Of a stretch of DNA of 62,163 nucleotides, positions 33,143 through 42,494 are shown piece by piece. The stretch spans positions 1 through 62,163 of the forward strand of contig NZ_AGTS01000094.1 in the NCBI RefSeq assembly GCF_000238595.1, given 5' to 3'. Both the position numbers and the translations under genes were made by a program. Position 1 is the first letter of the stretch. Every line of letters starts with the position of its first letter. The stretch is from Acidovorax sp. NO-1 (GTDB lineage: Bacteria; Pseudomonadota; Gammaproteobacteria; Burkholderiales; Burkholderiaceae_C). Under the pieces are notes generated by a model. It was not told where the DNA came from and did not search any database. It saw only the letters and a program-made list of their open reading frames with translations.

Positions 33143-33724
33143 TCAGGCGAAGTTGGCTTCGGCAAACTTCCAGTTCACCAGCTTGTCGAGGAAGGTTTCG
33201 ACAAACTTCGGGCGCATGTTGCGGTAGTCGATGTAGTACGCGTGTTCCCACACGTCCACCGTCAGCAGGGCCTTGTCGGCGGTGGTCAGGGGCGTGCCGG
33301 CGGCGCCGGTGTTGACGATGTCCACGCTGCCGTCGGCCTTCTTCACCAGCCAGGTCCAGCCCGAGCCGAAGTTGCCCACGGCCGACTTCACAAACGCTTC
33401 CTTGAAGGCGGCGTAGCTGCCCCACTTGGCGTTGATGGCTGCAGCCAGCGCGCCGGAAGGCTCGCCGCCGCCCTGGGGGGCCATGCAGCTCCAGAAGAAG
33501 GTGTGGTTCCAGATCTGCGCAGCGTTGTTGTAGATGCCGCCGCTCGACTTCTTGACGATCTCTTCGAGCGTCATCGATTCGAATTCGGTGCCCTTTTGCA
33601 GGTTGTTGAGGTTCACCACATAGGCGTTGTGGTGCTTGCCATGGTGGTATTCCAGGGTTTCCTGGCTGTAGTGCGGGGCCAGGGCGTCAATGGCGTAGGG
33701 CAGCGGGGGAAGGGTGTGTTCCAT
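33143..33724 (-). CDS. sodB: Superoxide dismutase [Fe]
   Basis: This 193-residue enzyme dismutates superoxide in the cytoplasm. Metal ligands are His27 (LEYHHGKHH), His74 (WNHTFFW), Asp157 and His161 ([11 protein letters not shown]). Gln70 in NAAQIWNH, together with the MAPQGGG segment, marks the iron type rather than manganese. Start [15 protein letters not shown] is the family N terminus and has an AAGGAAACACC site upstream. Confidence 0.96.
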   Translation of the reverse strand: MEHTLPPLPYAIDALAPHYSQETLEYHHGKHHNAYVVNLNNLQKGTEFESMTLEEIVKKSSGGIYNNAAQIWNHTFFWSCMAPQGGGEPSGALAAAINAKWGSYAAFKEAFVKSAVGNFGSGWTWLVKKADGSVDIVNTGAAGTPLTTADKALLTVDVWEHAYYIDYRNMRPKFVETFLDKLVNWKFAEANFA

Positions 33725-33916
33725 GGTGGTGTTTCCTTGTGGTTAGAAATTCTGGGATGCCATCTGCAACGCTTGCTTTCCTGAGCAACGCAGTCGGGCA
33801 CAGAGCGAGGGGGCATTGTAGGAACATCAGATGACATGTGCAGCCCGGGGCCACGCCAAACCGGCGGCCAGGGCCACAAACCGGCCATGTCCTACACGAG
33901 TGCCCTCAGCAAGGCT

Positions 33917-35242
33917 TCACAGCAGCCGCGGCTGGGTGACCGTCACATCGACTGCACCATCGGCCAGGGTGGCCCGCAGCGCATCGCCAGGACGGGCCTG
34001 GCGCACACTGGTCACCGCGTGGCCATCAGCGTCGGTCAACAGCGCATAGCCGCGCTGCAGCACCAGGCGCGGGTCCAGCAGCTCCAGCCGCAAGGAGGCA
34101 CGGCCGAGCCGGTCGGACTGCTGCGCCACGTTGCGTTGAAGCGCCTGGGGCAAATGGGCCGCCAGCGCTTGCTGTGATTGCGCCAGGCGCTGCAATTTCA
34201 GGAGCACGCCGTGGTGCATGCGCTGGGCCAGGCGGGCCAGCTGCATCTGCTCGCGCGCCACCAGGCCCGAGGGCCGGCCCAGCCGCGCCGCGGCCTGGTC
34301 CAGCCGCTGGTGCCGGGCATCGAGCTGGCGCTGCACCCCGTCGCTGATGCGCGCGGCCAGCAGCCCCAGGGCGCCCAGCCACACATCGCGCGGCTGGGCC
34401 GCCAGCTCGGCCGCGGCGGTGGGCGTGGGCGCGCGCAGGTCGGCGCAAAAGTCGGCAATGGTGAAGTCGGTCTCATGCCCCACGCCGCACACCAGGGGCA
34501 CCGGGCTTTGCACGATGGTGCGGGCGAGCTGCTCGTCGTTGAACGCCCAGAGGTCTTCGATGGAACCACCACCGCGCACCAGCAAAATCACGTCAATCGG
34601 CGGATTCTGGCTCAAATCAGCCTCCGGGGCTTGCCCCGCTTGCGCAAGCAGATACAGTTTTGATAGCGCCGCAACCAGCGAGGCCGGCGCCGCAGCGCCC
34701 TGCACCTGCGCAGGCGCCAGCACCACCGGGATGTGCGGCACGCGCCGGCGCAGCGCCGTGACCACGTCGTGCAAGGCCGCTGCCCCGGTGGACGTCACCA
34801 CACCGATGCCCCGCGGCTGCAAGGGCAGCGGGCGCTTGCGGGCGCTGTCAAACAGGCCTTCGGCGTCGAGCTGCGCCTTCAGGCGCAGGAACTGTTCGAA
34901 CAAAGCGCCCTGCCCCGCCCGCTGCATGCTTTCCACGATGAACTGCAGGTCGCCCCGCGCCTCGTACACCCCGAGGCGCCCCCGCACTTCCACCAATTCG
35001 CCATCGCGCGGCGAAAAGTCAAGCAGGCTGGCGGCGCGGCGGAACATGGCGCAGCGCAACTGCCCAGTCGCATCTTTGACCGAGAAGTAGCAATGTCCGC
35101 TGGATGCGCGCGAAAAGCCCGTTATCTCGCCGCGCACCGCGACAGGATTGAACCTTGCCTCCAGCGCATCAGCAATGGCGCGGCATAGCGCGCCAACTTC
35201 CCACACACGCGGCGCCACTGCTTGGTTTGGGCGCTCAACCAT
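33917..35242 (-). CDS. xseA: Exodeoxyribonuclease VII large subunit
   Basis: From ATG 35242 this subunit has 441 residues. It carries the N-terminal OB fold (FNPVAVRGEITGFSRASSGH, CYFSVKD), the catalytic core (GIGVVTSTGAAALHDVVTAL, ILLVRGGGSIEDLWAFNDE, GVGHETDFTIADFCADLRAP) and the long helical C-terminal region. With XseB it degrades single-stranded DNA. XseB is not in the window. Residues about 191-210 (KLYLLAQAGQAPEADLSQ) come from what appears to be an in-frame copy of the palindromic element. An upstream in-frame ATG (35347) adds a non-homologous leader. Confidence 0.92.
   Translation of the reverse strand: MVERPNQAVAPRVWEVGALCRAIADALEARFNPVAVRGEITGFSRASSGHCYFSVKDATGQLRCAMFRRAASLLDFSPRDGELVEVRGRLGVYEARGDLQFIVESMQRAGQGALFEQFLRLKAQLDAEGLFDSARKRPLPLQPRGIGVVTSTGAAALHDVVTALRRRVPHIPVVLAPAQVQGAAAPASLVAALSKLYLLAQAGQAPEADLSQNPPIDVILLVRGGGSIEDLWAFNDEQLARTIVQSPVPLVCGVGHETDFTIADFCADLRAPTPTAAAELAAQPRDVWLGALGLLAARISDGVQRQLDARHQRLDQAAARLGRPSGLVAREQMQLARLAQRMHHGVLLKLQRLAQSQQALAAHLPQALQRNVAQQSDRLGRASLRLELLDPRLVLQRGYALLTDADGHAVTSVRQARPGDALRATLADGAVDVTVTQPRLL
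34611..34668 (-). repeat. Palindromic element, in-frame copy inside xseA
   Basis: On the minus strand CTATCAAAACTGTATCTGCT, TGCGCAAGCGGGGCAAGC and CCCGGAGGCTGATTTG follow the consensus of the intergenic copies (GATAGCTGCTTGCGC..CAAGCGC..GAGGCC..ATTT). It is more diverged than the intergenic copies and encodes a variable linker before the conserved RGGGSIEDLW block. Confidence 0.6.
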
Positions 35243-35466
35243 GAGGCGCGGCGCGTGTTTGCGCGGGGCTTGAAGAGCGAGTACTCCACAGCGCCACGGG
35301 AGCGGCGGGGTAGCTTGCCGCTGTGGCCCGAGCCGGCCGCACAGCAAGCAGACACGTGCAAGTTGTTGTTTTATAAGGCATTTTTGCTGCGCAATTTTTC
35401 ATCAATCTGTTGCAACCACGGCGTGGCGCCACTTTGCACGGACCGGAGACCGGGTTTCCCACAAAG

Positions 35467-35475
35467 TTATCCACA
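35467..35475 (+). promoter_or_regulatory. Perfect DnaA box within an inverted repeat
   Basis: TTATCCACA matches the strict DnaA-box consensus. It sits between CCCACAAA (about 35458-35465) and TTTGTGGG (about 35479-35486), which form an inverted repeat. The location is the 352-base divergent gap (35243-35594) between xseA and exbB. No second strict box or AT-rich unwinding region is seen, so this is a regulatory candidate rather than an origin. Confidence 0.5.
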
Positions 35476-35594
35476 GATTTTGTGGGTGACACCGGCCGGG
35501 GAAAAGGCGCGCGGCGAGGTAACTGTTTGTGACGCAGAAGCCGCTGCAAGCTGGGCCATAATCGCCGATTGCTTTCATCTGCCCGGAGAGAGAT

Positions 35595-36242
35595 TTGCTG
35601 TCCATCATACAAGCCGCAGGCTGGCCCATTTGGCCCCTGATTGCGTGTTCCGTCCTGGGAATGGCGCTGATTTTCGAACGGTTCGTGGCCCTCAAGACGG
35701 CCCGCGTCGCGCCGCCGAAATTGCTCGATGAAGCCATCACGGTATCGTCGAAAGCAGTGCCCACCCCCGACGTGGTGAACCAGCTGGCGCAGAACTCCGC
35801 GCTGGGCGAAGTGCTGGCCAGCGGCCTGCGCACCCTCAACAGCAACCCCCAGTGCAGCGAGACCGACCTGCGCGCCGCCATGGAAGGCGCTGGCCGTGCG
35901 GTGGCGCACCGGCTGGAGAAATACCTGTCGGCCCTGGCCACCATCGCTTCGGCCGCGCCCCTGCTGGGCCTGCTGGGCACCGTCATCGGCATGATCGAGA
36001 TTTTTGGCTCGCAGGCCGGTGGCGGCGGCATGGGCCAGGCCATGGGCGGCGGCAACCCCGCGCAGCTGGCGCATGGCATCTCCATTGCGCTGTACAACAC
36101 CGCGTTCGGCCTGATCGTGGCCATCCCGGCGCTGATCTTCTGGCGCTACTTCCGCGCCCGTGTGGATGCCTACCTGCTCACGCTGGAGCTCGCGTCCGAG
36201 CAGTTTGTGCGCCACATCCTGCGCCTGCGCAAGGCCAAATAA
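35595..36242 (+). CDS. exbB: MotA/TolQ/ExbB proton channel family protein
   Basis: This 215-residue inner-membrane protein has an N-terminal helix (WPIWPLIACSVLGMALIFERF) and two further helices in the family core, with the block ATIASAAPLLGLLGTVIGMI and ISIALYNTAFGLIVAIPALIFW. With ExbD it uses the proton gradient to drive TonB- or Tol-type transport. Gly-rich GGGGMGQAMGGGNPAQLAHG lies between. The start is TTG 35595 with GGAGAGAGA upstream. It opens the conserved Burkholderiales operon exbB-exbD-lpxK-Trm112-kdsB-adk. ExbB versus TolQ is judged from the missing tol genes. Confidence 0.9.
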   Translation: MLSIIQAAGWPIWPLIACSVLGMALIFERFVALKTARVAPPKLLDEAITVSSKAVPTPDVVNQLAQNSALGEVLASGLRTLNSNPQCSETDLRAAMEGAGRAVAHRLEKYLSALATIASAAPLLGLLGTVIGMIEIFGSQAGGGGMGQAMGGGNPAQLAHGISIALYNTAFGLIVAIPALIFWRYFRARVDAYLLTLELASEQFVRHILRLRKAK

Positions 36243-36284
36243 AAAGCCCTTTTTGGCCGCCTGCCCGCTTCCTTGCCATCGCCC

Positions 36285-36719
36285 ATGAACTTCAGCCCCC
36301 GTCCCAAGAACGAGCCCGAGATCAACCTGATCCCGTTCATCGACGTGCTGCTGGTGATCCTCATCTTCCTGATGCTGACCACCACCTACAGCAAGTTCAC
36401 CGAACTGCAGCTGACCCTGCCCGTGGCCGACGCCGAGCAGCAGCGCGACCACCCCAAGGAGGTGATCGTCTCTGTGGCGGCCGATGGCCGCTATGCCGTC
36501 AACAAGACCGGTGTGGACGGCAAGAGCGTGGACGCCATTGCGCAGGCGCTGCGCACCGCCGCCGCTGCGGGGCGTGACAGCGTGGTCATCATCAGCGCGG
36601 ATGCAATGGCGCCACACCAGTCCGTGGTGTCGGTGATGGAGGCCGCACGCCGCGTGGGCCTCACGCAGATCACCTTTGCCACGCAGTCGTCGGCAACAGG
36701 CCGCGCCGCCAGCCGCTGA
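36285..36719 (+). CDS. exbD: ExbD/TolR-family biopolymer transport protein
   Basis: This 144-residue partner of ExbB has a short cytoplasmic start ([20 protein letters not shown]), one membrane helix with the proton-carrying aspartate ([20 protein letters not shown]) and a periplasmic domain rich in beta strands ([20 protein letters not shown], ending [10 protein letters not shown]). ATG 36285 is used; the gene lies 42 bases after exbB. No tonB gene is nearby, so the partner TonB must be elsewhere. Confidence 0.92.
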   Translation: MNFSPRPKNEPEINLIPFIDVLLVILIFLMLTTTYSKFTELQLTLPVADAEQQRDHPKEVIVSVAADGRYAVNKTGVDGKSVDAIAQALRTAAAAGRDSVVIISADAMAPHQSVVSVMEAARRVGLTQITFATQSSATGRAASR

Positions 36720-36724
36720 CGGGC

Positions 36725-37813
36725 ATGGCTGCCGCCGGGCCGCAGCCGCCCTCCGCCTCATCCACGACCCCTTCCACGACCGCTTCCACGCAGCGCGGCC
36801 TGCAACAGGTCTGGCACCAGCGCTCTGTGGCCGCATGGGCGCTGTGGCCTGTTTCGGTCATCTACGGCCTGGTGGTGCGCTTGCGCCGCGCCCTGTACCG
36901 CTGGGGGTGGCTGCGGGCAGAGCACCCCGGCCGGCCCGTGGTGGTGGTGGGCAATGTGATTGCCGGGGGCGCTGGCAAAACGCCCGTGGTTCTGGCGCTG
37001 GTGCACCATTTGGTGGCGCGCGGACTGCGCGTCGGGGTGATCTCCCGCGGGTACGGGCGCAGCACCACCGATTGCCGGGCCGCCACGCCCCACAGCAGCG
37101 CCAGCGATGTCGGTGACGAGCCCGCACTGATGGCGCGCAGCATGGCCGCGAGCCGGGCGCCCGGTACGGGAGCGGTGCCCGTGTATGTGGCCGCCCGCCG
37201 CATCGACGCCGCCCGCGCCCTGCTGGCCGCCCATCCGGATACCGACGTGCTGGTGTGCGACGACGGCCTGCAGCACCTTGCGCTGCAGCGCGATGTGGAG
37301 ATCTGCGTGTTCAACGACCAAGGCATCGGCAATGGCTTTCTGCTGCCTGCGGGCCCGCTGCGCGAGCCCTGGCCGCGCAGCGTGGACTTCGTGCTGCACG
37401 CGGGCCACGCCGTGCCCGGTGGCACCGCACCAGCGTTCGGCCTGCAGCGCACCCTGGCTCCGCATGCGCTGCGCGCGGACGGCACGCAGGTGCCCCTGGC
37501 GCAATTGCAGGGCCAGCCGTTGCACGCGGTGGCGGCCGTGGCCCGGCCCGAAGACTTCTTTGCCATGCTGCGGGCGCAGGGGCTCACGCTGGCCCACGCA
37601 GAGCCCCTGCCCGATCACTATGATTTCAATAGCTGGAAGCGCTTGTCTGATAAGCGCTACACCCTGATTTGCACCGAAAAAGACGCCGTGAAGCTGTGGC
37701 TGCAGGGCGTGGATGCACTGGCCGTGCCCTTGCAACTGCAGATCGACCCCGGGTTCTTGGAAGCACTGGACGCCCGCCTGGATGCAGCCCTGGGCCAAGC
37801 CCGGTTGACATGA
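36725..37813 (+). CDS. lpxK: Tetraacyldisaccharide 4'-kinase
   Basis: This 362-residue inner-membrane enzyme adds the 4'-phosphate to the lipid A disaccharide. It has the N-terminal membrane-association part, the P-loop [33 protein letters not shown] and the [20 protein letters not shown] block. The last part before the C terminus usually reads DHYDF..TEKDAVK; here [20 protein letters not shown] is encoded by an in-frame palindromic element (37620-37670). It follows exbD by five bases. Confidence 0.94.
   Translation: MAAAGPQPPSASSTTPSTTASTQRGLQQVWHQRSVAAWALWPVSVIYGLVVRLRRALYRWGWLRAEHPGRPVVVVGNVIAGGAGKTPVVLALVHHLVARGLRVGVISRGYGRSTTDCRAATPHSSASDVGDEPALMARSMAASRAPGTGAVPVYVAARRIDAARALLAAHPDTDVLVCDDGLQHLALQRDVEICVFNDQGIGNGFLLPAGPLREPWPRSVDFVLHAGHAVPGGTAPAFGLQRTLAPHALRADGTQVPLAQLQGQPLHAVAAVARPEDFFAMLRAQGLTLAHAEPLPDHYDFNSWKRLSDKRYTLICTEKDAVKLWLQGVDALAVPLQLQIDPGFLEALDARLDAALGQARLT
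37620..37670 (+). repeat. Palindromic element, in-frame copy inside lpxK
   Basis: ATTTCAATAGCTGGAAGCGC, then TTGTCTGATAAGCGC and TACACCCTGATTT match the consensus arms (GCGCTT/AAGCGC type) and flanks. It encodes about 17 residues (298-315) between two conserved LpxK blocks. Confidence 0.75.
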
Positions 37814-37875
37814 GCCCGCCGCTATCATCCATCCCCACCTGCCTGAACGAACCCTCCCCCGGAAAGCCCGCCGCC

Positions 37876-38058
37876 ATGGATCCCAAACTGCTTGAACTGC
37901 TGGTCTGCCCCGTCACCAAAGGCCCGCTGACCTACAACCGCGAAGCCCAGGAACTGGTATCGCGCAGCGCACGCCTGGCCTACCCGGTGCGCGACGGCAT
38001 ACCGGTGCTGCTGGAGAACGAGGCCCGCACGCTCACCGACGAGGAACTGGAGCAGTGA
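37876..38058 (+). CDS. Trm112-family zinc-ribbon-like protein
   Basis: This 60-residue protein ([38 protein letters not shown]) is the short bacterial Trm112/YcaR-type protein. It keeps CPVT but lacks the second CxxC, which is common in bacterial members. In this operon position it is found between lpxK and kdsB in most Proteobacteria. Its stop overlaps the GTG start of kdsB (GTGA), so the genes are translationally coupled. Its role is not established; eukaryotic Trm112 activates methyltransferases. Confidence 0.9.
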   Translation: MDPKLLELLVCPVTKGPLTYNREAQELVSRSARLAYPVRDGIPVLLENEARTLTDEELEQ

Positions 38059-38876
38059 GCACCCCGGCCGCCGCCGCCAGCGAGGGCAGCTTTACCGTAC
38101 TGATCCCGGCCCGCATGGCGTCAAGCCGCCTGCCCGACAAGCCCCTGGCGGACATTGCGGGCCTGCCCATGGTGGTGCGCGTGGCCCGGCGCGCCGCCGC
38201 CAGTGGCGCCCAGCGCACCGTGGTGGCCGCTGACGATGTGCGCATCCTCGACGCCTGCCGCCAGCATGGGGTGGAAGCCATCCTCACCCGCAGCGACCAC
38301 GCCAGCGGCAGCGACCGCCTGGCTGAAGCCTGCACCCTGCTGGGCCTGGAGGGCGACGACGTGGTGGTGAATGTGCAGGGCGACGAGCCACTGATGGAGC
38401 CTGGCCTCATCAACGCGGTGGCGGCCCTGCTCACCGCCCGGCCTGAAGCCAGCATGGGCACGGCCGCGCACGCCATTGCCTCGCTGGCCGACTACACCAA
38501 CCCCAACGTGGTCAAGGTCGTGCTGGACGCGCGCGGGCTGGCGCACTATTTCAGCCGCGCGCCCATCCCGTTCGCACGCGACCATGCCGATGCGTGCTGG
38601 TGGGACGGCGCGGCCCGCGAGGCAGCGCCCGGCGTGGCCGCGCTGGCGGGGTTCGCGCCCTTGCGCCACGTGGGCATCTACAGTTACCGTGCGGACTTTT
38701 TGCGCGCGTTTCCGGCACTGGCGCCCGCGCCCACAGAGGCCGTGGAAGCGCTGGAGCAGCTGCGGGCGCTGTGGCATGGCCACCGCATTGCGGTGCACCT
38801 GACCGATACCGCGCCCGGGCCGGGTGTGGACACGCCCCAAGACCTGGAGCGGGTTCGCCGCCTGCTGGCTGGCTGA
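38055..38876 (+). CDS. kdsB: 3-deoxy-manno-octulosonate cytidylyltransferase (CMP-KDO synthetase)
   Basis: This 273-residue enzyme activates KDO with CTP for lipopolysaccharide core synthesis. Family blocks are the nucleotide-binding start [20 protein letters not shown], the [15 protein letters not shown] segment, [15 protein letters not shown] and [15 protein letters not shown]. The start GTG 38055 overlaps the Trm112 stop codon. About 11 residues ([11 protein letters not shown]) precede the usual start of the domain. It works after KDO-8-P synthesis and before KDO transferase, and fits beside lpxK in outer-membrane biogenesis. Confidence 0.94.
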   Translation: MSTPAAAASEGSFTVLIPARMASSRLPDKPLADIAGLPMVVRVARRAAASGAQRTVVAADDVRILDACRQHGVEAILTRSDHASGSDRLAEACTLLGLEGDDVVVNVQGDEPLMEPGLINAVAALLTARPEASMGTAAHAIASLADYTNPNVVKVVLDARGLAHYFSRAPIPFARDHADACWWDGAAREAAPGVAALAGFAPLRHVGIYSYRADFLRAFPALAPAPTEAVEALEQLRALWHGHRIAVHLTDTAPGPGVDTPQDLERVRRLLAG

Positions 38877-39046
38877 TGTGCTGCACTGCCCACAGAACGG
38901 CCCCTGAAAGCCCGCGTACCGTGTAAGTCAGGGCGAGGGAGTCACATGCTATCCTCGCCCGCAACCAGAGCATCGCATCCCGGGCGACCCGAACGGCTTC
39001 AGGCGCCCTTCGAATGCCCGCGCCAGCGGCGCCGACCGATTTCTAA

Positions 39047-39718
<672 letters not shown>

Positions 39719-39756
39719 CCTGCCGACTCCCAGACCCGGGAAAGACCATCAAAAAG

Positions 39757-39793
39757 AGCGGCGTACCCCCCAGGGTGCGCCGCTTTGCTTTTT
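39757..39793 (+). terminator. adk rho-independent terminator
   Basis: AGCGGCGTACCC and GGGTGCGCCGCT pair with one G-U around CCCA, followed by TTGCTTTTT. Confidence 0.9.
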
Positions 39794-39829
39794 GAACGGC
39801 CCCTCCGCCAGCCCGTTGCAGTCCGTCGC

Positions 39830-40300
39830 TCAGGCAGGCCCGGAACGCAGCGCGTAGGCCTTGCCATCCACAAACAGGTATTCGGCGCGCAGCACCGCAT
39901 CGCCCTTTTCTTCACGCAGGGTAAAGCCGACCACCGACAGCACCGCGCCCGGCTTGATCTCTGGCACCTGCCAGGCCTGCATGCGGGTCAGCGGCGCCAG
40001 CTCGATCTCCCATGTACGGTCCTTGCGGGTGGGCAAGACGGTTTTGGCCAGCAGCGCCTTGCCATCCACCGGCGAGGTCTGGGCGGGCACGGCCCGCTGC
40101 GCCAGACTGGCGGGCAGCTTCAAATCGGCGGGCAGCTCCAGTTCCAGCTCGGCATGGGGGTTTTGCCAGCGCACCTTGCGCACCGTGCCTTCCAGGTAGA
40201 TGGGGCGGTCGGGGTCAAAACTGCTCCAGCCGTGGTGGGCGCGGGCAGCCAGCGGCAGGGCTGCGGCGACCGCGAGCAGGTGACGACGTTGCAGGCTCAT
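39830..40300 (-). CDS. Exported DUF6152-like protein
   Basis: This 156-residue protein begins with a basic, RR-containing signal peptide (MSLQRRHLLAVAAALPLAARA). The mature part starts HHGWSSFDPDRPIYLEGTV and continues VRWQNPHAELELE, a pattern I associate with DUF6152. The fold is probably an OB-like beta barrel; function is unknown. It is followed upstream in the transcript by a small membrane protein (40322-40741), a pairing that recurs in Burkholderiales according to my recollection. An AAGGAGAG site precedes the ATG. Confidence 0.75.
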   Translation of the reverse strand: MSLQRRHLLAVAAALPLAARAHHGWSSFDPDRPIYLEGTVRKVRWQNPHAELELELPADLKLPASLAQRAVPAQTSPVDGKALLAKTVLPTRKDRTWEIELAPLTRMQAWQVPEIKPGAVLSVVGFTLREEKGDAVLRAEYLFVDGKAYALRSGPA

Positions 40301-40321
40301 AGAGGTTCTCTCCTTGATTGG

Positions 40322-40741
40322 CTAGACATAGGCAATCCAGCGGCCGCAAACCACGACGGCCAGCCAGACCACGGTGGATGCGAGCATCTGCGCACGGGCC
40401 AGCCCGTCCAGACGCGCCAATGACCCGCGTCCATGGAACCACGCAGCATTACAGCCTGCAAGCATTAACAACAGCATCTTCAAGGTAAATATGCGGTTGC
40501 TGAGCAGCTCGGCAGGCTGCGTGGCAAACATCAGCAGGCCCGAGGCCGCCGCCAGGCCAAAGCCGCACAGCGCCACCGACAGGCTCAGCCGGGCCAGGTC
40601 CCTGACCGGCAACGCCGCACCGCGCCCAAACACCCGCAGCTCCAGCAGCACCAGGTTTCCGAGCAGCAGTGCAATGCCCACGATGTGCGCCACTTCCAGC
40701 GCAGGGTAGGCCCATACGTGGGTCTTGAGATCGGCGAACAT
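40322..40741 (-). CDS. Small integral membrane protein (DUF6644-like)
   Basis: This 139-residue protein has four predicted membrane helices: ALEVAHIVGIALLLGNLVLL, LSLSVALCGFGLAAASGLLM, MLLLMLAGCNAAWF and MLASTVVWLAVVVCGRW. The first helix carries a histidine (VAHIVG) and the third an asparagine/cysteine pair. It may be a haem-binding or redox-related membrane protein, but that is only a guess. It sits 21 bases upstream of the DUF6152-like gene on the same strand, likely one transcript. Confidence 0.75.
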   Translation of the reverse strand: MFADLKTHVWAYPALEVAHIVGIALLLGNLVLLELRVFGRGAALPVRDLARLSLSVALCGFGLAAASGLLMFATQPAELLSNRIFTLKMLLLMLAGCNAAWFHGRGSLARLDGLARAQMLASTVVWLAVVVCGRWIAYV

Positions 40742-40763
40742 ACCGTGCAGTCCTTGGCTTGGG

Positions 40764-41708
40764 CTAGCGAAGCAGGTCCAGCATCAAGGTGATGCGCGCC
40801 TTGACCGGAGACAGGCCGTGCGAATCCGCAAGCACATCCCCCGGCTTGGGCAGCACCTGGCCCAGGGGGCACCGCGTAGACCGCACCACCTTCACACCAG
40901 CCGCCTGCGCGCGCACAAGCGCTGCCTCCAGCGCATGGTGAATGGTGCCGTTGCCCGTGCAGGCCACCACCAGGCCCTGCACGCCATCGCGCACCAGCAC
41001 ATCCACCACCGCCCCGGTGGCGCCTGCATGGCTGACGACAATTTCCACGCGGGGCCAAGTGGCGATGTTTGCTATTTTTTCAATAGCTATTAGCGCTTTA
41101 CCATCAAGCGATGGAGGCCAATTTTGCGTCAAACGCACAGCCCCCTCTTCCACAAACGCGAGAGGTCCCACATCGCCCGACGTGAAAGCGTGGACACGGT
41201 ACGGATGCACCTTCTGCACGTGCCGCGCGCCATGCACCTCCCCGGCGGCCACCGTCAGCACGCCAGTGGCGCCGGGCGCCGTCGCCACGGTCACGGCGTC
41301 CAGCAGGTTCTGGGGGCCATCGGGCGCCAGCGCGGTGGCCGGGCGCATGGCGCAGGTCAGCACCACGGGCTTTCGGGCGTCCAGCACCTGGTGCAAGAAC
41401 CAGGCGGTTTCCTCCAGCGTGTCGGTGCCGTGGGTGATGACGATGCCGCGCACCTCAGGGTCTGTGAGATGGTGGGCGCAGCGCAGGGCCAGAGCACGCC
41501 ACACCTCCCCGTCCATGTCCTTGCTGTCAATCTGGGCCACCTGCTCGGCCAGCAGCGTGCCCGCCATCGCCTGCAACCCGGGCACGGCCTCCAGCAGCCG
41601 CGCGACACCCACCTGGGCCGCCGTGTAGCCAATGTTGTCCCCCGCCTGCGCCGAGGTGCCCGCAATCGTGCCCCCGGTGCCCAAAACCACAATTTTTTGC
41701 CCACTCAC
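40764..41708 (-). CDS. L-asparaginase (type II-like)
   Basis: This 314-residue amidohydrolase has both threonine motifs of bacterial asparaginases: VLGTGGTIAGT near the N terminus and GIVITHGTDTLEETAWFL about residue 85-102. CAMRPATALAPDGPQNLLDA follows. No signal peptide is present, so it is probably cytoplasmic despite similarity to type II enzymes. It releases aspartate and ammonia from asparagine. Residues about 194-214 (TQNWPPSLDGKALIAIEKIA) are encoded by an in-frame copy of the palindromic element. It diverges from lexA, with two SOS boxes between. Confidence 0.92.
   Translation of the reverse strand: MSGQKIVVLGTGGTIAGTSAQAGDNIGYTAAQVGVARLLEAVPGLQAMAGTLLAEQVAQIDSKDMDGEVWRALALRCAHHLTDPEVRGIVITHGTDTLEETAWFLHQVLDARKPVVLTCAMRPATALAPDGPQNLLDAVTVATAPGATGVLTVAAGEVHGARHVQKVHPYRVHAFTSGDVGPLAFVEEGAVRLTQNWPPSLDGKALIAIEKIANIATWPRVEIVVSHAGATGAVVDVLVRDGVQGLVVACTGNGTIHHALEAALVRAQAAGVKVVRSTRCPLGQVLPKPGDVLADSHGLSPVKARITLMLDLLR
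41068..41128 (+). repeat. Palindromic element, in-frame copy inside asparaginase
   Basis: TTCAATAGCTATTAGCGCTT, then TACCATCAAGCGATGGAGGCC and AATTTTG (plus strand) match the intergenic copies at nearly every position. It is embedded in the asparaginase coding strand in frame and adds about 20 residues between the first and second halves of the enzyme. Confidence 0.88.
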
Positions 41709-41725
41709 TTGCGCACTCCGAAAAA

Positions 41726-41760
41726 CTGGTGAAAAATACAGTTACTGGATTAAAAAACAG
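41726..41760 (+). promoter_or_regulatory. Two LexA (SOS) boxes upstream of lexA
   Basis: CTGGTGAAAAATACAG (41726-41741) and CTGGATTAAAAAACAG (41745-41760) both fit CTG-N10-CAG. The second, in context TACTGGATTAAAAAACAGTT, is very close to the E. coli-type consensus. They lie between the asparaginase start and lexA, so autoregulation of lexA is expected. Confidence 0.88.
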
Positions 41761-41797
41761 TTGTGCGCCACTGTAGCTGCCTCCAACGGGAACCACC

Positions 41798-42472
41798 ATG
41801 CTCGACAACCCCAAACTCACAGCCCGCCAGCAACAGATTCTGGATCTCATCCAGACTGCCATCGCCCGCACCGGCGCCCCGCCCACACGGGCAGAAATTG
41901 CCGCCGAGCTGGGGTTCAAGTCGGCCAATGCCGCTGAAGAGCACCTGCAGGCCCTGGCCCGCAAGGGGGTGATCGAGCTGGTCAGCGGCACATCCCGCGG
42001 CATCCGGTTGCGCAGCGAAACCGTGCGCTCCATCAACGCAGCGCGCGGCAACCAGTTCAGCCTGCCCATCCCGGGCCTGTCGCAGCTGGTACTGCCTTTG
42101 GTGGGCCGCGTGGCGGCGGGTTCACCCATTCTCGCGCAGGAGCATGTGGACCAGACCTACAGCGTGGAAAACAGCCTGTTTCAGCACAAGCCAGACTACC
42201 TGCTCAAGGTGCGCGGCATGTCGATGCGCGACGCCGGCATCATGGATGGTGACCTGCTTGCGGTGCAGTCCACCCGCGAAGCGCGCAACGGCCAGATCAT
42301 CGTGGCCCGCCTCGGAGACGACGTCACCGTCAAGCGCCTGCGCCGTACCGCAACCGCCATCGAACTGCTGCCCGAAAACCCCGACTACCCGGTCATCGTC
42401 GTGCAGCCCGGTGAACCGTTTGAGATTGAAGGCCTGGCCGTCGGCCTCATCCGGAACACCATGCTGATGTAG
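41798..42472 (+). CDS. lexA: LexA repressor
   Basis: This 224-residue SOS repressor has an N-terminal winged helix ([20 protein letters not shown], then [10 protein letters not shown]) and a C-terminal S24 peptidase domain. Self-cleavage is predicted between Ala107 and Gly108 in GRVAAGSP; the catalytic dyad is Ser142 (GMSMRDAGI) and Lys179 (VTVKRLRR). RecA filaments trigger the cleavage. Two LexA boxes lie directly upstream. Downstream come two perfect hairpins and then a nuclease/helicase module that may belong to DNA repair. Confidence 0.97.
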   Translation: MLDNPKLTARQQQILDLIQTAIARTGAPPTRAEIAAELGFKSANAAEEHLQALARKGVIELVSGTSRGIRLRSETVRSINAARGNQFSLPIPGLSQLVLPLVGRVAAGSPILAQEHVDQTYSVENSLFQHKPDYLLKVRGMSMRDAGIMDGDLLAVQSTREARNGQIIVARLGDDVTVKRLRRTATAIELLPENPDYPVIVVQPGEPFEIEGLAVGLIRNTMLM

Positions 42473-42494
42473 CCAGAGCGCTCCTTCGCATCCC

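Noticed and set aside
35243..35594. Possible replication origin (DnaA box)
   Set aside because: Only one strict DnaA box, no AT-rich unwinding element, and neither dnaA nor dnaN is near.
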